Source: Nitrospirae bacterium RBG_19FT_COMBO_42_15
Lineage (GTDB): Bacteria > Nitrospirota > CAKKRA01 > 9FT-COMBO-42-15
DNA length: 13,118 nucleotides
Assembly (NCBI GenBank): GCA_001803815.1
Contig: MHEL01000022.1
Location: forward strand, 1-13,118
Reading direction: 5' to 3'
In this document: one piece after another, positions 1-7,525 of the stretch
How the letters are laid out: each line of letters begins with the position of its first letter
Numbering within the stretch: position 1 is the stretch's first letter
The notes under the pieces: model-generated
What the model was told of the DNA's origin: nothing
The model's database searches: none
Seen by the model: the letters and a program-made list of their open reading frames with translations, nothing else
Position numbers and translations under genes: made by a program

Positions 1-760
1 AAACCCGACATATAAGGAGCAGCAGGAGCAGATAAAAAACAAGGATTTGTCTACATACGGGTTTCTTGGCTATCCTGTATTGCAATCAGCAGATATATTG
101 CTATATAAGGCTGACGCTGTGCCTGTAGGCATTGACCAATTGCCGCATCTTGAGCTTACAAGGGAGATTGCAAGGAGATTCAATTATCTTTATGCCAATT
201 CAAAGCCAGAGGGATGGTCCTCAAAGGCATGGTCGTCAGATATAGAAATGTCGAAGGCATGGTCAGGAAATATACAAAGATCAGAATACTTAGGGATACT
301 AAAAGAGCCAAAGGCTTTGCTAACAGAGATACCAAAACTACCGGGCACTGACGGCAGAAAGATGAGCAAGAGTTACAACAATGCTATATATCTTTCAGAC
401 CCTGTAGATGTTTTTGAGAACAAGGTAAAGAATCTTATTACTGACCCTGCAAGGGTGCGCCGCACAGATAAGGGTAATCCGGATGTCTGCACTGCCTTTG
501 TGTTTCATAAGATTTATTCATCAGCAGATAATGTCAGCCAGATAGATAAAGACTGCAGGGCTGCTGCTATTGGCTGCACTGACTGCAAAAAGAGGCTGTT
601 AGAGAGGATGAGGTTAGCAATGAAGCCTATCTGGGAAAAGAGAGAGTCGCTCCTTTCTGATCCCAAAAAGGTTATGGATATTGCTGATGCAGGTTCAAAC
701 AGGGCAAAGAAGATTGCCTCTGATGTATTAAAAAAGGTAAAAGAAGCTATGAGGATATAA
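1..760 (+). CDS. trpS: Tryptophanyl-tRNA synthetase, 5'-truncated by window edge
   Basis: This class I aminoacyl-tRNA synthetase charges tRNA-Trp with tryptophan in the cytoplasm. The reading frame is open from base 2 (NPTYKEQQEQIKNKDL...), so the N-terminus, including the HIGH motif, lies outside the window. The TTG at 47 is internal and not a start. Visible signatures are YGFLGYPVLQSADILLYKAD, VGIDQLPHLELTREIARRFN, and the KMSKS loop as GRKMSKSYNN. About 252 residues remain, against roughly 330 for the full family length. Between NYLY and EPKALLTEIPKLPG, where TrpS proteins usually have only a few residues, there are about 37 residues. These contain a tandem decapeptide (SKAWSSDIEM, SKAWSGNIQR), an apparent in-frame insertion. 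The stop is 2 bp before the next gene, suggesting co-transcription. Family assignment is near certain. The insertion is seen directly, but its effect on activity is unknown. Confidence 0.97.
   Translation, partial: NPTYKEQQEQIKNKDLSTYGFLGYPVLQSADILLYKADAVPVGIDQLPHLELTREIARRFNYLYANSKPEGWSSKAWSSDIEMSKAWSGNIQRSEYLGILKEPKALLTEIPKLPGTDGRKMSKSYNNAIYLSDPVDVFENKVKNLITDPARVRRTDKGNPDVCTAFVFHKIYSSADNVSQIDKDCRAAAIGCTDCKKRLLERMRLAMKPIWEKRESLLSDPKKVMDIADAGSNRAKKIASDVLKKVKEAMRI
221..280 (+). repeat. Two 30-bp tandem repeats inside trpS
   Basis: Units 221-250 and 251-280 match at 22 of 30 positions and share the core AAGGCATGGTC. A further ATGGTC occurs at 214-219, so the motif recurs at 15- and 30-bp spacing. 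The length is a multiple of three and the repeat encodes the tandem decapeptide that extends TrpS. Confidence 0.75.
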
Positions 761-762
761 AA

Positions 763-1092
763 ATGCCTGATATCCCTAACAATGACGCATCCATAATTGA
801 CGAGATACATGCTGCTGAAGAGAAGATTGAAGGGATGCTGAAAGAGGCGAAAGAAATAGCAGACGTTATTATAGATGATGCAAGGAAGAAGGCAGGTGAG
901 ATATTAAAAAAAGGGGCTAAAGAGCTTAGCCAGACAGCAGAGGGATATAAAAAGGAAAGACTGAAAGATGTAGAAAAAGAGTCGGAAAGGATAATTAAAG
1001 ATGCAGAGAAAAGGGCAGAAGAGATAAAAAAAGAAGCTGAAAAGAAAATCAAGGAGGCTGTTGATATTGTTGTAAAGAGGGTGCTGCCATGA
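763..1092 (+). CDS. V-type ATPase subunit G/H-like peripheral-stalk protein
   Basis: This 109-residue, highly charged Lys/Glu/Ala-rich protein is predicted to be almost entirely alpha-helical coiled coil from about residue 12 to 100. There is no signal peptide and no membrane segment. In A/V-type ATPases, subunit G/H pairs with subunit E to form the peripheral stalk that joins the catalytic head to subunit I. The size, heptad-like composition and position directly before subunit I support this role, whereas sequence alone would fit many coiled-coil proteins. The start ATG lies 2 bp after the trpS stop, with GAGGAT about 7 bp upstream. Its stop overlaps the next start as ATGA, indicating translational coupling with subunit I. 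No subunit E is present in the window, so its partner must be encoded elsewhere. Confidence 0.8.
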   Translation: MPDIPNNDASIIDEIHAAEEKIEGMLKEAKEIADVIIDDARKKAGEILKKGAKELSQTAEGYKKERLKDVEKESERIIKDAEKRAEEIKKEAEKKIKEAVDIVVKRVLP

Positions 1093-2993
1093 TAGTTGAA
1101 ATGGTAAAGGTAAGGATCCTCGGGCCAAAGAGCCTGCTTTCTGAAGTTACAAACCTTTTACACAGCCTTGGCGTTGTTCATATTGAGTCCCTTCCAATAG
1201 ATTTTATTAAAAAAGAAAAATATTTAAAGAAACTTAGCTTAGACGAAGAGAATGTAAAGAAAAAGGCTCTGTTTGAAAGGATAAGGGATGATATAAAACA
1301 TGTTCTGCTCCTTCTTCCCGAGCATAAAGGCGCAGAAATTTCTGAAGGGCCTGAGCTCCTCTGGTTTCTTACCTCTGATGATTTTCTCCGTGATGTAATT
1401 GCGCTGGTTAAGGATGTCGGCGCAAAGGCAGAGGTTTTTGTTTCAAAGAAAAAGGAGTGTCAGGATGAGCTTGCGCTGCTCAAAAAATACGAAGATATCC
1501 TGAATGCCTTAGCCCCGCTTATACTGCAGATTAAGGAAAGCAAGGGGCTTGATTATATCGGCATCACAATCAAGAGAAAAGAGGAGAAGGCAATAGTATA
1601 CATTAAAGAGGCAGTCGGCAGACTTACAGAAAACAGATTTGAGATATTCACTGCGCCTGTTGATGAAGAGACCCTTGCATGCCTGCTTGTTTTAAATAAG
1701 GAGGACGCTGAAAAGGTAAAGGCACTGCTGTGGGAGGAGAATATCAGCGAGCTGAAGCTTCCATCAACTGTAGCAGACAGGCCGCTGATAGATGCCATCA
1801 AATACCTTATAAACAGAAGACTAACATTGTCTGAGGATATAGATAGGTCAAATAATGAACTTAAGGAGCTCTCGATTCAATGGCATCATAGATTTAATGC
1901 GTACAAAGGCGCGCTGGAAGACGCAATCTCTCAGATTGCCACCACAGCATATTTTTATGAGACAAAGTTTACCTTTGCAATATACGGCTGGATTCCAAAG
2001 CCTGATTTAGGCATTATAAGAAAAAAGTTGAATGAAAAATTTCAAAAGGATGTTTTGTTAGAGGAGCTTGAGATTCAGGAAAAAGACGCAGAGCTTATTC
2101 CAGTATTTCTAAAAAATCCAAAACTTATAAAACCATTTGAGCTCTTCATGCGCACACTTCCTTTGCCCAAATACGGCACCATTGACCCAACGCCGTTTAT
2201 TGCAATATTCTTTCCAATATTCTTTGGAGCTATTGTGGGTGACATTGCATACGGCATAATTATACTGCTCGCAGCCATTTTTATAAAATACAAATATAAA
2301 GGCAGGCAGTTTCTATCCGACATTTCGCATATATTTATTTTTTCATCAATATATACCATCTTCTTTGGGTTTCTTTACGGCGAATGCCTTGGGGAATTGG
2401 GCGCTCAAATAGGGCTTAAACCCATCTGCGTTGACAGGATGCATGCAATACTCCCCATGATGCTTTTTTCAGTATCAGTTGGCGTGGGTCATATATTATT
2501 GGGATTAATCCTTGGGATAATAACCTCATTGAGATTGGGGCACAAAAGAGAGGTTATTGCAAAGATATCAAAGCTGTCAATCATCGTGATTGTGCTGCTC
2601 CTTCTTGGCGTTTACACAAAGGTGGTTCCGCAATTGCTTTATACCCCGGGGGTAATTGCGCTTTTGATTGCCTTTCCTATCCTTGTTATTTCAGGCGGGA
2701 TCCTCGCCCCCCTTGAGCTGTTCAAGGTATTTGGCAATATCCTTTCCTATGTGAGGCTTATGGCATTTGGCCTTGCATCAATCTTTCTTGCCTATGTTGC
2801 AAATGTATTGGCTGGCATAACAGGCAATATAATCCTCGGCATCCTTATAGCAGCTGTATTTCATCTCTTCAATATACTTATCAGCCTTTTATCCCCTACC
2901 ATCCAGTCTATCAGGCTGCAGTATGTAGAGTTTTTTGGGAAATTCTTTGTTCCGGGCGGCAGAAGATACACCCCTTTCAAAAGGGGAGAATAA
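1089..2993 (+). CDS. V-type ATP synthase subunit I (a-type stator subunit)
   Basis: This 634-residue membrane subunit forms the ion half-channel of an A/V-type ATPase next to the proteolipid ring. Residues 1 to about 350 form the cytoplasmic arm (MVKVRILGPK start, long charged helices). Residues about 365-605 contain roughly seven to eight hydrophobic segments. Family motifs are GAIVGDIAYG (about 380-389), FFGFLYGECLG (425-435) and FGNILSYVRLMAFGLA, in which Arg556 corresponds to the essential channel arginine. The C-terminus, SIRLQYVEFFGKFFVPGGRR, is also typical. The ATG at 1089 has AAAGAGGG about 7 bp upstream and overlaps the preceding stop; M5 is an alternative start. The length is normal for the family. 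In standard operons subunits K, E, C, F, A, B and D follow, but here an unrelated gene does. Whether H+ or Na+ is translocated cannot be judged because the c-ring subunit is absent. Confidence 0.96.
   Translation: MIVEMVKVRILGPKSLLSEVTNLLHSLGVVHIESLPIDFIKKEKYLKKLSLDEENVKKKALFERIRDDIKHVLLLLPEHKGAEISEGPELLWFLTSDDFLRDVIALVKDVGAKAEVFVSKKKECQDELALLKKYEDILNALAPLILQIKESKGLDYIGITIKRKEEKAIVYIKEAVGRLTENRFEIFTAPVDEETLACLLVLNKEDAEKVKALLWEENISELKLPSTVADRPLIDAIKYLINRRLTLSEDIDRSNNELKELSIQWHHRFNAYKGALEDAISQIATTAYFYETKFTFAIYGWIPKPDLGIIRKKLNEKFQKDVLLEELEIQEKDAELIPVFLKNPKLIKPFELFMRTLPLPKYGTIDPTPFIAIFFPIFFGAIVGDIAYGIIILLAAIFIKYKYKGRQFLSDISHIFIFSSIYTIFFGFLYGECLGELGAQIGLKPICVDRMHAILPMMLFSVSVGVGHILLGLILGIITSLRLGHKREVIAKISKLSIIVIVLLLLGVYTKVVPQLLYTPGVIALLIAFPILVISGGILAPLELFKVFGNILSYVRLMAFGLASIFLAYVANVLAGITGNIILGILIAAVFHLFNILISLLSPTIQSIRLQYVEFFGKFFVPGGRRYTPFKRGE
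2971..2986. repeat. Perfect palindromic hairpin at 3' end of subunit I gene
   Basis: CCCCTTT and AAAGGGG are separated by only two bases, inside the last codons (TPFKRG) of subunit I. No T-run follows, so it is not a classical intrinsic terminator. The tight loop would open to a 5-bp GC-rich stem. It may be a small dispersed palindrome or an mRNA 3'-end stabiliser. Confidence 0.5.
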
Positions 2994-3004
2994 TGTGGTA
3001 TAAT
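2976..3004 (+). promoter_or_regulatory. Candidate sigma-70 promoter before the acyltransferase gene
   Basis: An extended -10 box (TGG-TATAAT, 2996-3004) lies 17 bp downstream of a weak -35 (TTCAAA, 2976-2981). It would give a leader of about 80 nt for the gene at 3094. A second TATAAT at 3079-3084 lies too close to the start codon for a normal leader. In an AT-rich gap such matches arise easily. Confidence 0.35.
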
Positions 3005-3012
3005 AAAATCTG

Positions 3013-3045
3013 TTTAATTTTTTATAATATAGTTATATAATTAAA
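3013..3045. repeat. AT-only inverted repeat in the gap after subunit I
   Basis: Nested arms TTTAATT (3013-3019) with AATTAAA (3039-3045), and TATAA (3023-3027) with TTATA (3033-3037), form a possible weak stem. It sits at the boundary between the V-ATPase pair and the acyltransferase. It could be a degenerate terminator, but with no GC pairs the hairpin would be unstable. Confidence 0.3.
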
Positions 3046-3093
3046 ATTTACATTATGAAAGGGTATCCAGACTGAGGTTATAATATAGATAGA

Positions 3094-4026
3094 ATGGCAA
3101 ATGATAATTTCAGAAACAATAAGGAAACTTACCGATACCATTACAATTACTTAAACAAAAATATTGTATTTAAACTGATTGCCTTTGGCGCCATTTACTT
3201 TCCAAAATATTTGGCAGATGAGATAGGCAGGATAATTGCAGCCTTTCTCTATTTTATCTTAAAGGATGTAAGAACGAGGCAATACAAAAATATCAGGCAT
3301 ATATTGGGTAATGGAGCTGATGAGAGACAGGTGAGGCTTATTGCCTTAAAGGTATGGCGAAACTGGGGTAAATATCTTTTAGACTTCTTCAGATTTTCAA
3401 ATTTAAACAATAGTAATCTTCATAGCTTTGTTGCAGAAATCAAAGGCAAGGATATAATTGATAAGGTATTGGCAAAGGGCAGGGGGGCAATTATCTTTAC
3501 AGCCCATTTAGGCCACTGGGAGCTTGGGGCGCTTTGTCTGAAACTCACAGGCTACAAAACAAATGTGATAATGTCGCCTTATGAATCGGCTGATGTAAAT
3601 ACTACTGTAGGTAAAATCAGGGAGAAAAACGGCATTACTACTATTCCAATAGACGAGGGGAGCCCGGCATTTATAATAAAGATACTTAAGGCATTAAGAA
3701 ATAATGAATTGATAACGATTCAGGGAGACAGAGACGTTGAAAAGAAGGGATTATTGATAAATTTCTTTGGCTCGCCTGCCTATTTTCCAAAAGGACCTAT
3801 GCTGCTTGCCATGAAGACAAAGAGCCCTGTTATCCCTGCCTTTACAGTAGTGGGCAGCGACGGCCTTTACCATTCTATTGCTGAGGAGGAGATGCAGATT
3901 GAGGATACAGGCAATGAGGAGAAAGACCTCAGAACAAATATGGAAAGGATGGTGAGGGTTATTGAGAGGTATGTAGGAAAATATCCTGACCAATGGTATA
4001 ATTTTTATTATTTTTGGGAGAAATAA
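3094..4026 (+). CDS. Lysophospholipid/lipid A-type acyltransferase (LpxL/HtrB family)
   Basis: This 310-residue protein belongs to the bacterial lipid A biosynthesis acyltransferase family, which transfers a fatty acyl chain to a glycolipid or lysophospholipid at the inner membrane. Visible features are a hydrophobic N-terminal anchor (about residues 23-56), the motif RTRQYKNIRHILG (60-72), the catalytic HX4E motif as HLGHWE (His138, Glu143; usual form HLGNWE), an aromatic-rich C-terminus (WYNFYYFWE), and GDRD (211-214). Length matches the family (about 300). The start at ATG 3094 gives the conserved N-terminal region, although no good ribosome binding site precedes it. The gene stands between the V-ATPase pair and the TauE locus with a 28-bp gap to the latter. 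The exact acceptor (Kdo-lipid A or another glycolipid) cannot be inferred. Confidence 0.9.
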   Translation: MANDNFRNNKETYRYHYNYLNKNIVFKLIAFGAIYFPKYLADEIGRIIAAFLYFILKDVRTRQYKNIRHILGNGADERQVRLIALKVWRNWGKYLLDFFRFSNLNNSNLHSFVAEIKGKDIIDKVLAKGRGAIIFTAHLGHWELGALCLKLTGYKTNVIMSPYESADVNTTVGKIREKNGITTIPIDEGSPAFIIKILKALRNNELITIQGDRDVEKKGLLINFFGSPAYFPKGPMLLAMKTKSPVIPAFTVVGSDGLYHSIAEEEMQIEDTGNEEKDLRTNMERMVRVIERYVGKYPDQWYNFYYFWEK

Positions 4027-4054
4027 AATTAAGTTTTGGGAGGGGAATGAATAT

Positions 4055-5011
4055 ATGTTTCGTGGATTGATAATTTGTATTTATATGATTGTTTTATTTT
4101 TTCTCATTTCAGCCAGCCCTGCCTTTGCAGGCGAACAGGCAGTCACATCCGGGGCAGCATCTCAGATGCCTTGGTGGGCATGGCCATTGATATTGTTTGT
4201 AGTAACATTTTTTCTCGGCATTGTTGCAGTGCTTGGCGGCGTGGGCGGTGGGACGCTATTTGTGCCGATAATTGGAGGGTTTTTCCCGTTTCATCTTGAC
4301 TTTGTAAGGGGGGCAGGACTTCTTGTTGCGCTTGCAGGGGCATTGGCAGCAGGTCCAGGCCTTCTCAAAAAAGGAATGGCTGACTTGAGGCTTGCCGTGC
4401 CTGTAGCGCTCATAGCTTCTGCGTGCGCAATTGTCGGCGCTATGATAGGACTGGCTCTCCCTACAAATTTCATCCAAACAGCGCTCGGAGCTACTGTCAT
4501 TGGAATAGTAATCATTATGATAGTTGCAAAAAAATCAGAATACCCAGATGTAAAACAAGCAGACGCCCTCTCTACCGCCTTGAGAATAAACGGCGTCTAT
4601 CATGAGGCAACAACAGGGCAGGATATCAACTGGAAGATTCACAGGACGCCGTATGGACTGGCGACATTTATCCTGATAGGCGTTATGGCCGGCATGTTCG
4701 GCATCGGCGCAGGATGGGCAAATGTGCCTGTGTTGAATCTAATGATGGGTGCGCCATTAAAGGTGTCTGTTGCAACGAGCAAGTTTCTTCTTTCAATAAC
4801 AGATACATCTGCTGCGTGGATTTATATCAACAACGGCGCTGTCCTGCCTATGGTAGTGGTTCCATCAATTATAGGCATAATGCTCGGCTCTATTGTTGGC
4901 GTGAGGATACTTGCAAAGACAAAGCCTGCAGCAATCCGCTATATAGTTATTATCATGCTTTTTCTTGCAGGTTCAAGGGCATTGCTAAAGGGGCTGGGGA
5001 TATGGAACTGA
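4055..5011 (+). CDS. TauE/SafE-family membrane transporter 1, with signal peptide-like N-terminus
   Basis: This 318-residue polytopic protein belongs to the TauE/SafE family, whose members are proposed or shown to export sulfite, sulfoacetate and related organic anions. The two diagnostic repeats are present: VLGGVGGGTLFVPII (59-73) and GMFGIGAGWANVPVLNLMMG (213-232), each starting a half of the transporter. A hydrophilic cytoplasmic loop lies at about 160-198. The N-terminus (hydrophobic stretch 5-20, then SASPAFAG) looks like a cleavable signal peptide with a site after AFA, which is unusual for this family. A strong GGGAGGGG ribosome site (4038-4045) precedes ATG 4055. Downstream are a DUF1634-like gene and a universal stress gene, a grouping seen with TauE/SafE proteins elsewhere. 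The substrate is unknown. Confidence 0.9.
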   Translation: MFRGLIICIYMIVLFFLISASPAFAGEQAVTSGAASQMPWWAWPLILFVVTFFLGIVAVLGGVGGGTLFVPIIGGFFPFHLDFVRGAGLLVALAGALAAGPGLLKKGMADLRLAVPVALIASACAIVGAMIGLALPTNFIQTALGATVIGIVIIMIVAKKSEYPDVKQADALSTALRINGVYHEATTGQDINWKIHRTPYGLATFILIGVMAGMFGIGAGWANVPVLNLMMGAPLKVSVATSKFLLSITDTSAAWIYINNGAVLPMVVVPSIIGIMLGSIVGVRILAKTKPAAIRYIVIIMLFLAGSRALLKGLGIWN

Positions 5012-5018
5012 TAAAAAC

Positions 5019-5062
5019 AGTGAATAGTAAAAACTAAAATTAAAGTTTTTTAACTATTCACT
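5019..5062. repeat. Long inverted repeat between tauE-like 1 and DUF1634-like gene
   Basis: The left arm AGTGAATAGTAAAAAC (5019-5034) pairs with the right arm GTTTTTTAACTATTCACT (5045-5062), with two extra bases on the right arm. The hairpin lies wholly in the 69-bp gap and ends 5 bp before the ribosome site GAGGAGG (5067-5073). It could attenuate transcription or be a small repeat element. The 7-bp spacing of AGTGAAT/AGTAAAA/ACTAAAA resembles the heptamer arrays further right. Confidence 0.7.
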
Positions 5063-5080
5063 AATAGAGGAGGATTTTTT

Positions 5081-5497
5081 ATGGAGTCAAAATTAAAGGC
5101 ATCAGAGGAACAGGTTGCTTATGCAAAGATACTTGACAAGGGGATGAAGGCAGGGCTTCTTATGCTTATTATTACATTTATTATTTATATGATTGGCCTT
5201 CTGCCATCTTATATTCCTGTAGATGACCTTTCAAAATACTGGGGGATGCCGGTGCATGAATATCTTGAGCACACAAAAATACACCCCGGCTGGGCATGGC
5301 TCAATATGCTTAATAAGAGTGATTTTCTCAATTTTGTCGGCATAGCCTTTCTTGCAGGGGTTACAATGATCTGTTATATTGCAATAATACCGATACTATT
5401 TAAGAAAAAAGACACTGTTTACGGAATAATTGCAATAATAGAGGTATTGGTGCTTGCGCTTGCAGCATCAGGCATATTATCAGCAGGAGGGCATTGA
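5081..5497 (+). CDS. DUF1634-like small membrane protein
   Basis: This 138-residue protein has three predicted membrane helices (about 23-42, 82-106 and 113-134). A central soluble loop (43-80), rich in Tyr, Trp and His (SKYWGMPVHEYLEHTKIHPG), probably faces the periplasm. It resembles small membrane proteins of the DUF1634 type that are encoded next to TauE/SafE transporters, and it is plausibly an accessory subunit. The family call rests on general resemblance and position, since no catalytic motif exists. A strong GAGGAGG lies 7 bp before ATG 5081. The protein ends in Ala-Gly-Gly-His, a tail also found in two other membrane proteins of this locus. Its stop lies just before the usp start. 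Confidence 0.72.
   Translation: MESKLKASEEQVAYAKILDKGMKAGLLMLIITFIIYMIGLLPSYIPVDDLSKYWGMPVHEYLEHTKIHPGWAWLNMLNKSDFLNFVGIAFLAGVTMICYIAIIPILFKKKDTVYGIIAIIEVLVLALAASGILSAGGH
5485..5490 (+). promoter_or_regulatory. Ribosome binding site that fixes the usp start
   Basis: AGGAGG lies 9 bp before ATG 5500 but only 3 bp before an alternative TTG at 5494. It therefore supports the ATG. Confidence 0.7.
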
Positions 5498-5499
5498 TT

Positions 5500-5916
5500 A
5501 TGTATAAACGGGTTCTTGCTGCAACAGACGGCTCAAAATTTAGCAAGGCGGCAGTAAATGAGGCAATAAGAATTGCAAAGGCATCCAAAGGCGCGCTGAT
5601 CATCGTATCTGTAGTTGATATAACAGAGGAGTTTGAATCAGAGGCGCCGGAATTGACAGAAAGGTTTGAGAGGCAGTTTAAAGCCATGGTTGAAAGAATA
5701 AAGAAACAGGCAAAGGCAAAAGGCATTAAGGCAGAGGGCATTGTAAAAATAGGCGAGCCATACGATGTAATAGTTAGCGCTGCAAAGGCAAAGAAGGCAG
5801 ATTTGATTGTAATGGGCAGTCACGGCAGGAGAGGTTTATCAAGGCTCCTCATGGGCAGCGTGACAGAGAGGGTCATAGGACATGCAAAATGCCCTGTGCT
5901 GGTGGTTAGAATATAA
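5500..5916 (+). CDS. Universal stress protein, single UspA domain
   Basis: This 138-residue cytoplasmic Usp has the ATP-binding form. It shows the N-terminal strand and loop YKRVLAATDGSKFSKAAV and the nucleotide motif G-2X-G-9X-G(S/T) as GSHGRRGLSRLLMGS (Gly106, Gly109, Gly119-Ser120), and ends CPVLVV. Known Usp proteins bind ATP and modulate partner proteins under stress. Its position 2 bp after the DUF1634-like stop indicates one transcript with the transporter. The simplest inference is that it senses energy state for, or docks on, the membrane pair. ATG 5500 is preferred over TTG 5494 because of ribosome-site spacing and because MYKRVLAATDGS is the canonical N-terminus. Confidence 0.93.
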   Translation: MYKRVLAATDGSKFSKAAVNEAIRIAKASKGALIIVSVVDITEEFESEAPELTERFERQFKAMVERIKKQAKAKGIKAEGIVKIGEPYDVIVSAAKAKKADLIVMGSHGRRGLSRLLMGSVTERVIGHAKCPVLVVRI

Positions 5917-5963
5917 TCCCTTCCCTTCTTGCTTTTCCTAAGCTCATATTATAACATATCCTT

Positions 5964-7523
5964 ATGTCCCTTAAAAAGAAGATAATCCTGAGCTTCCTTG
6001 CGAGCTTTTCTATAATCGTCATCCTCAATGTAACAGCCTATGTGGATTTTGTAAAAATTAAAGAAGACCTCAGATACCTTGAGCTTGCTGACAGCATCAG
6101 GAGCAAGTCCCTGCAGTTGAGGAGGCATGAAAAAAACTTTTTTCTCTACGGCGATTTAAAGGAGGCAGAGAGCGTCTATCGTTATTTTAAAGAGTTGAAG
6201 TATCTCATAGAACATGGAAGCCCCTCTGGTAAAGTTGAACCAGCGCTCCAAAAATTAGAAAAAAAACTTAATGAGTATATAAATGCCTTTGAAAGGATAG
6301 ACAAGACAGCCTCTGAATTCCATAACATCTTAAACAGGTCAAAAACCCGCAAATCACCCTATTCCTTTATACTCCCCTTTGTTGAATCTACTTTTCTGCA
6401 GCATCCGCTTCAGGGCGCTGAGTTGCTCAGGAGGACATCTCTTGTAGCGGATAAAAGAAGTTTAGAGATTCTTCGTAGCCTTTCTCAAGAGATAAATTCC
6501 CTCAGAGGGCTCGGAGAGGAGATTCTTATTTTGTCAAAGGATATTGATAAAACGGCAAGGGAAAGGGCTGAGAACCTTATAAGCATTTCTCAGAAGAGCG
6601 CTTCTATATTGATTCCATCATCCTTTTTTATCGGGCTTTTTCTCCTTTTTGTAATCAGCCAGGGGGTGGTGAACCGATTAAGGATGCTGATGGAGACTGT
6701 GGAAAAAACAGGCAAGGGATATTTCCCCCTCATGCCTGTGCCAACGCAGCATGATGAAGTAAGCAGATTGATAAGGACCTTCAACAGAATGGAGGAGGAT
6801 CTGAAACAGAGGGAGGAAGATCTGAAGAGAAAAGAGGATGAACTCTTCCAGTCCAAAAAACTTGCAGCCATTGGGACATTGGCATCAGGCGTTGCCCATG
6901 AGCTTAATAATCCCCTTAATAATATTCATATCTCCGCACAGGTTCTCCAAAGGGAAGCAGGAAAAAAGGCTTCACCTTTTATAAAAGAGGCCCTGAACGA
7001 TATTATAAGCCAGTCAATGAGGGTTAAAGGGATTGTCAGCGACCTTCTTGAATTTGCAAGGGGAGGAGAGCTGCGGCTCAGAGAGGTAGAATTAAACAAT
7101 CTTATAACAGGCGCATATAAAAGCCTTGGTTATTCTATGAACTTGAATAATATAAAGTTTGTTCTGGATTCTGATCCCAATGGAGTAGTAATATATGCTG
7201 ATCCTGAACAGATGGAGCGGGTTTTTATCAATATCTTTACCAATGCCTTTGATGCCATGAATGGAAAAGGCAGGCTGACTGTAAAGGCAGAGCAAGAGGG
7301 AGAAATGGTAAGGATAAAAATATCTGATACAGGCAGCGGCATGTCTAATGAGGGAAAAGAAAGGGTCTTTGAGCCCTTTTATACTACAAAGGATAAAGGC
7401 ACAGGGCTTGGGCTTGCTATTGTTTTTAATATAATGAGGAAACATAATGGGAAGATAAGCGTAGAAAGCGAAGAGGGTAAAGGGACTACCTTTACTATTG
7501 TATTGCCAAAGACAAGAGGATAA
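5964..7523 (+). CDS. Membrane sensor histidine kinase, HAMP and helical periplasmic sensor
   Basis: This 519-residue inner-membrane kinase has TM1 at about 8-28, a periplasmic helical region at about 29-210 and TM2 at about 214-234. A HAMP linker (about 235-285) and a short coiled coil (EEDLKQREEDLKRKEDEL) follow. The HisKA phospho-acceptor is His312 in GVAHELNNPLNN, and the HATPase domain has the N-box (Asn427), G1 box DTGSGM (455-460), F-box FEPFYTTK and G2 box GTGLGL. The sensor contains LRRHEKNFFLYGDLKEA, resembling helical bimodular (HBM)-type sensors that bind small organic acids; this assignment is tentative. AHELNNPLNN is typical of NtrB-class kinases that pair with sigma-54 regulators, and the next gene is one, only 2 bp away. 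No clear ribosome site precedes ATG 5964, but it gives a proper Lys-rich N-terminus before TM1. Confidence 0.93.
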   Translation: MSLKKKIILSFLASFSIIVILNVTAYVDFVKIKEDLRYLELADSIRSKSLQLRRHEKNFFLYGDLKEAESVYRYFKELKYLIEHGSPSGKVEPALQKLEKKLNEYINAFERIDKTASEFHNILNRSKTRKSPYSFILPFVESTFLQHPLQGAELLRRTSLVADKRSLEILRSLSQEINSLRGLGEEILILSKDIDKTARERAENLISISQKSASILIPSSFFIGLFLLFVISQGVVNRLRMLMETVEKTGKGYFPLMPVPTQHDEVSRLIRTFNRMEEDLKQREEDLKRKEDELFQSKKLAAIGTLASGVAHELNNPLNNIHISAQVLQREAGKKASPFIKEALNDIISQSMRVKGIVSDLLEFARGGELRLREVELNNLITGAYKSLGYSMNLNNIKFVLDSDPNGVVIYADPEQMERVFINIFTNAFDAMNGKGRLTVKAEQEGEMVRIKISDTGSGMSNEGKERVFEPFYTTKDKGTGLGLAIVFNIMRKHNGKISVESEEGKGTTFTIVLPKTRG

Positions 7524-7525
7524 TC

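Noticed and set aside
5917..5963. Possible sigma-54 promoter before the kinase gene (CCCTTCTTGCTT, similar to the one at 8937)
   Set aside because: The -12 half matches, but the position 10 bp upstream reads CC instead of GG, so the -24 element is missing. A TTGCTT/TATAAC sigma-70 reading has a 15-bp spacer and is too weak to list.
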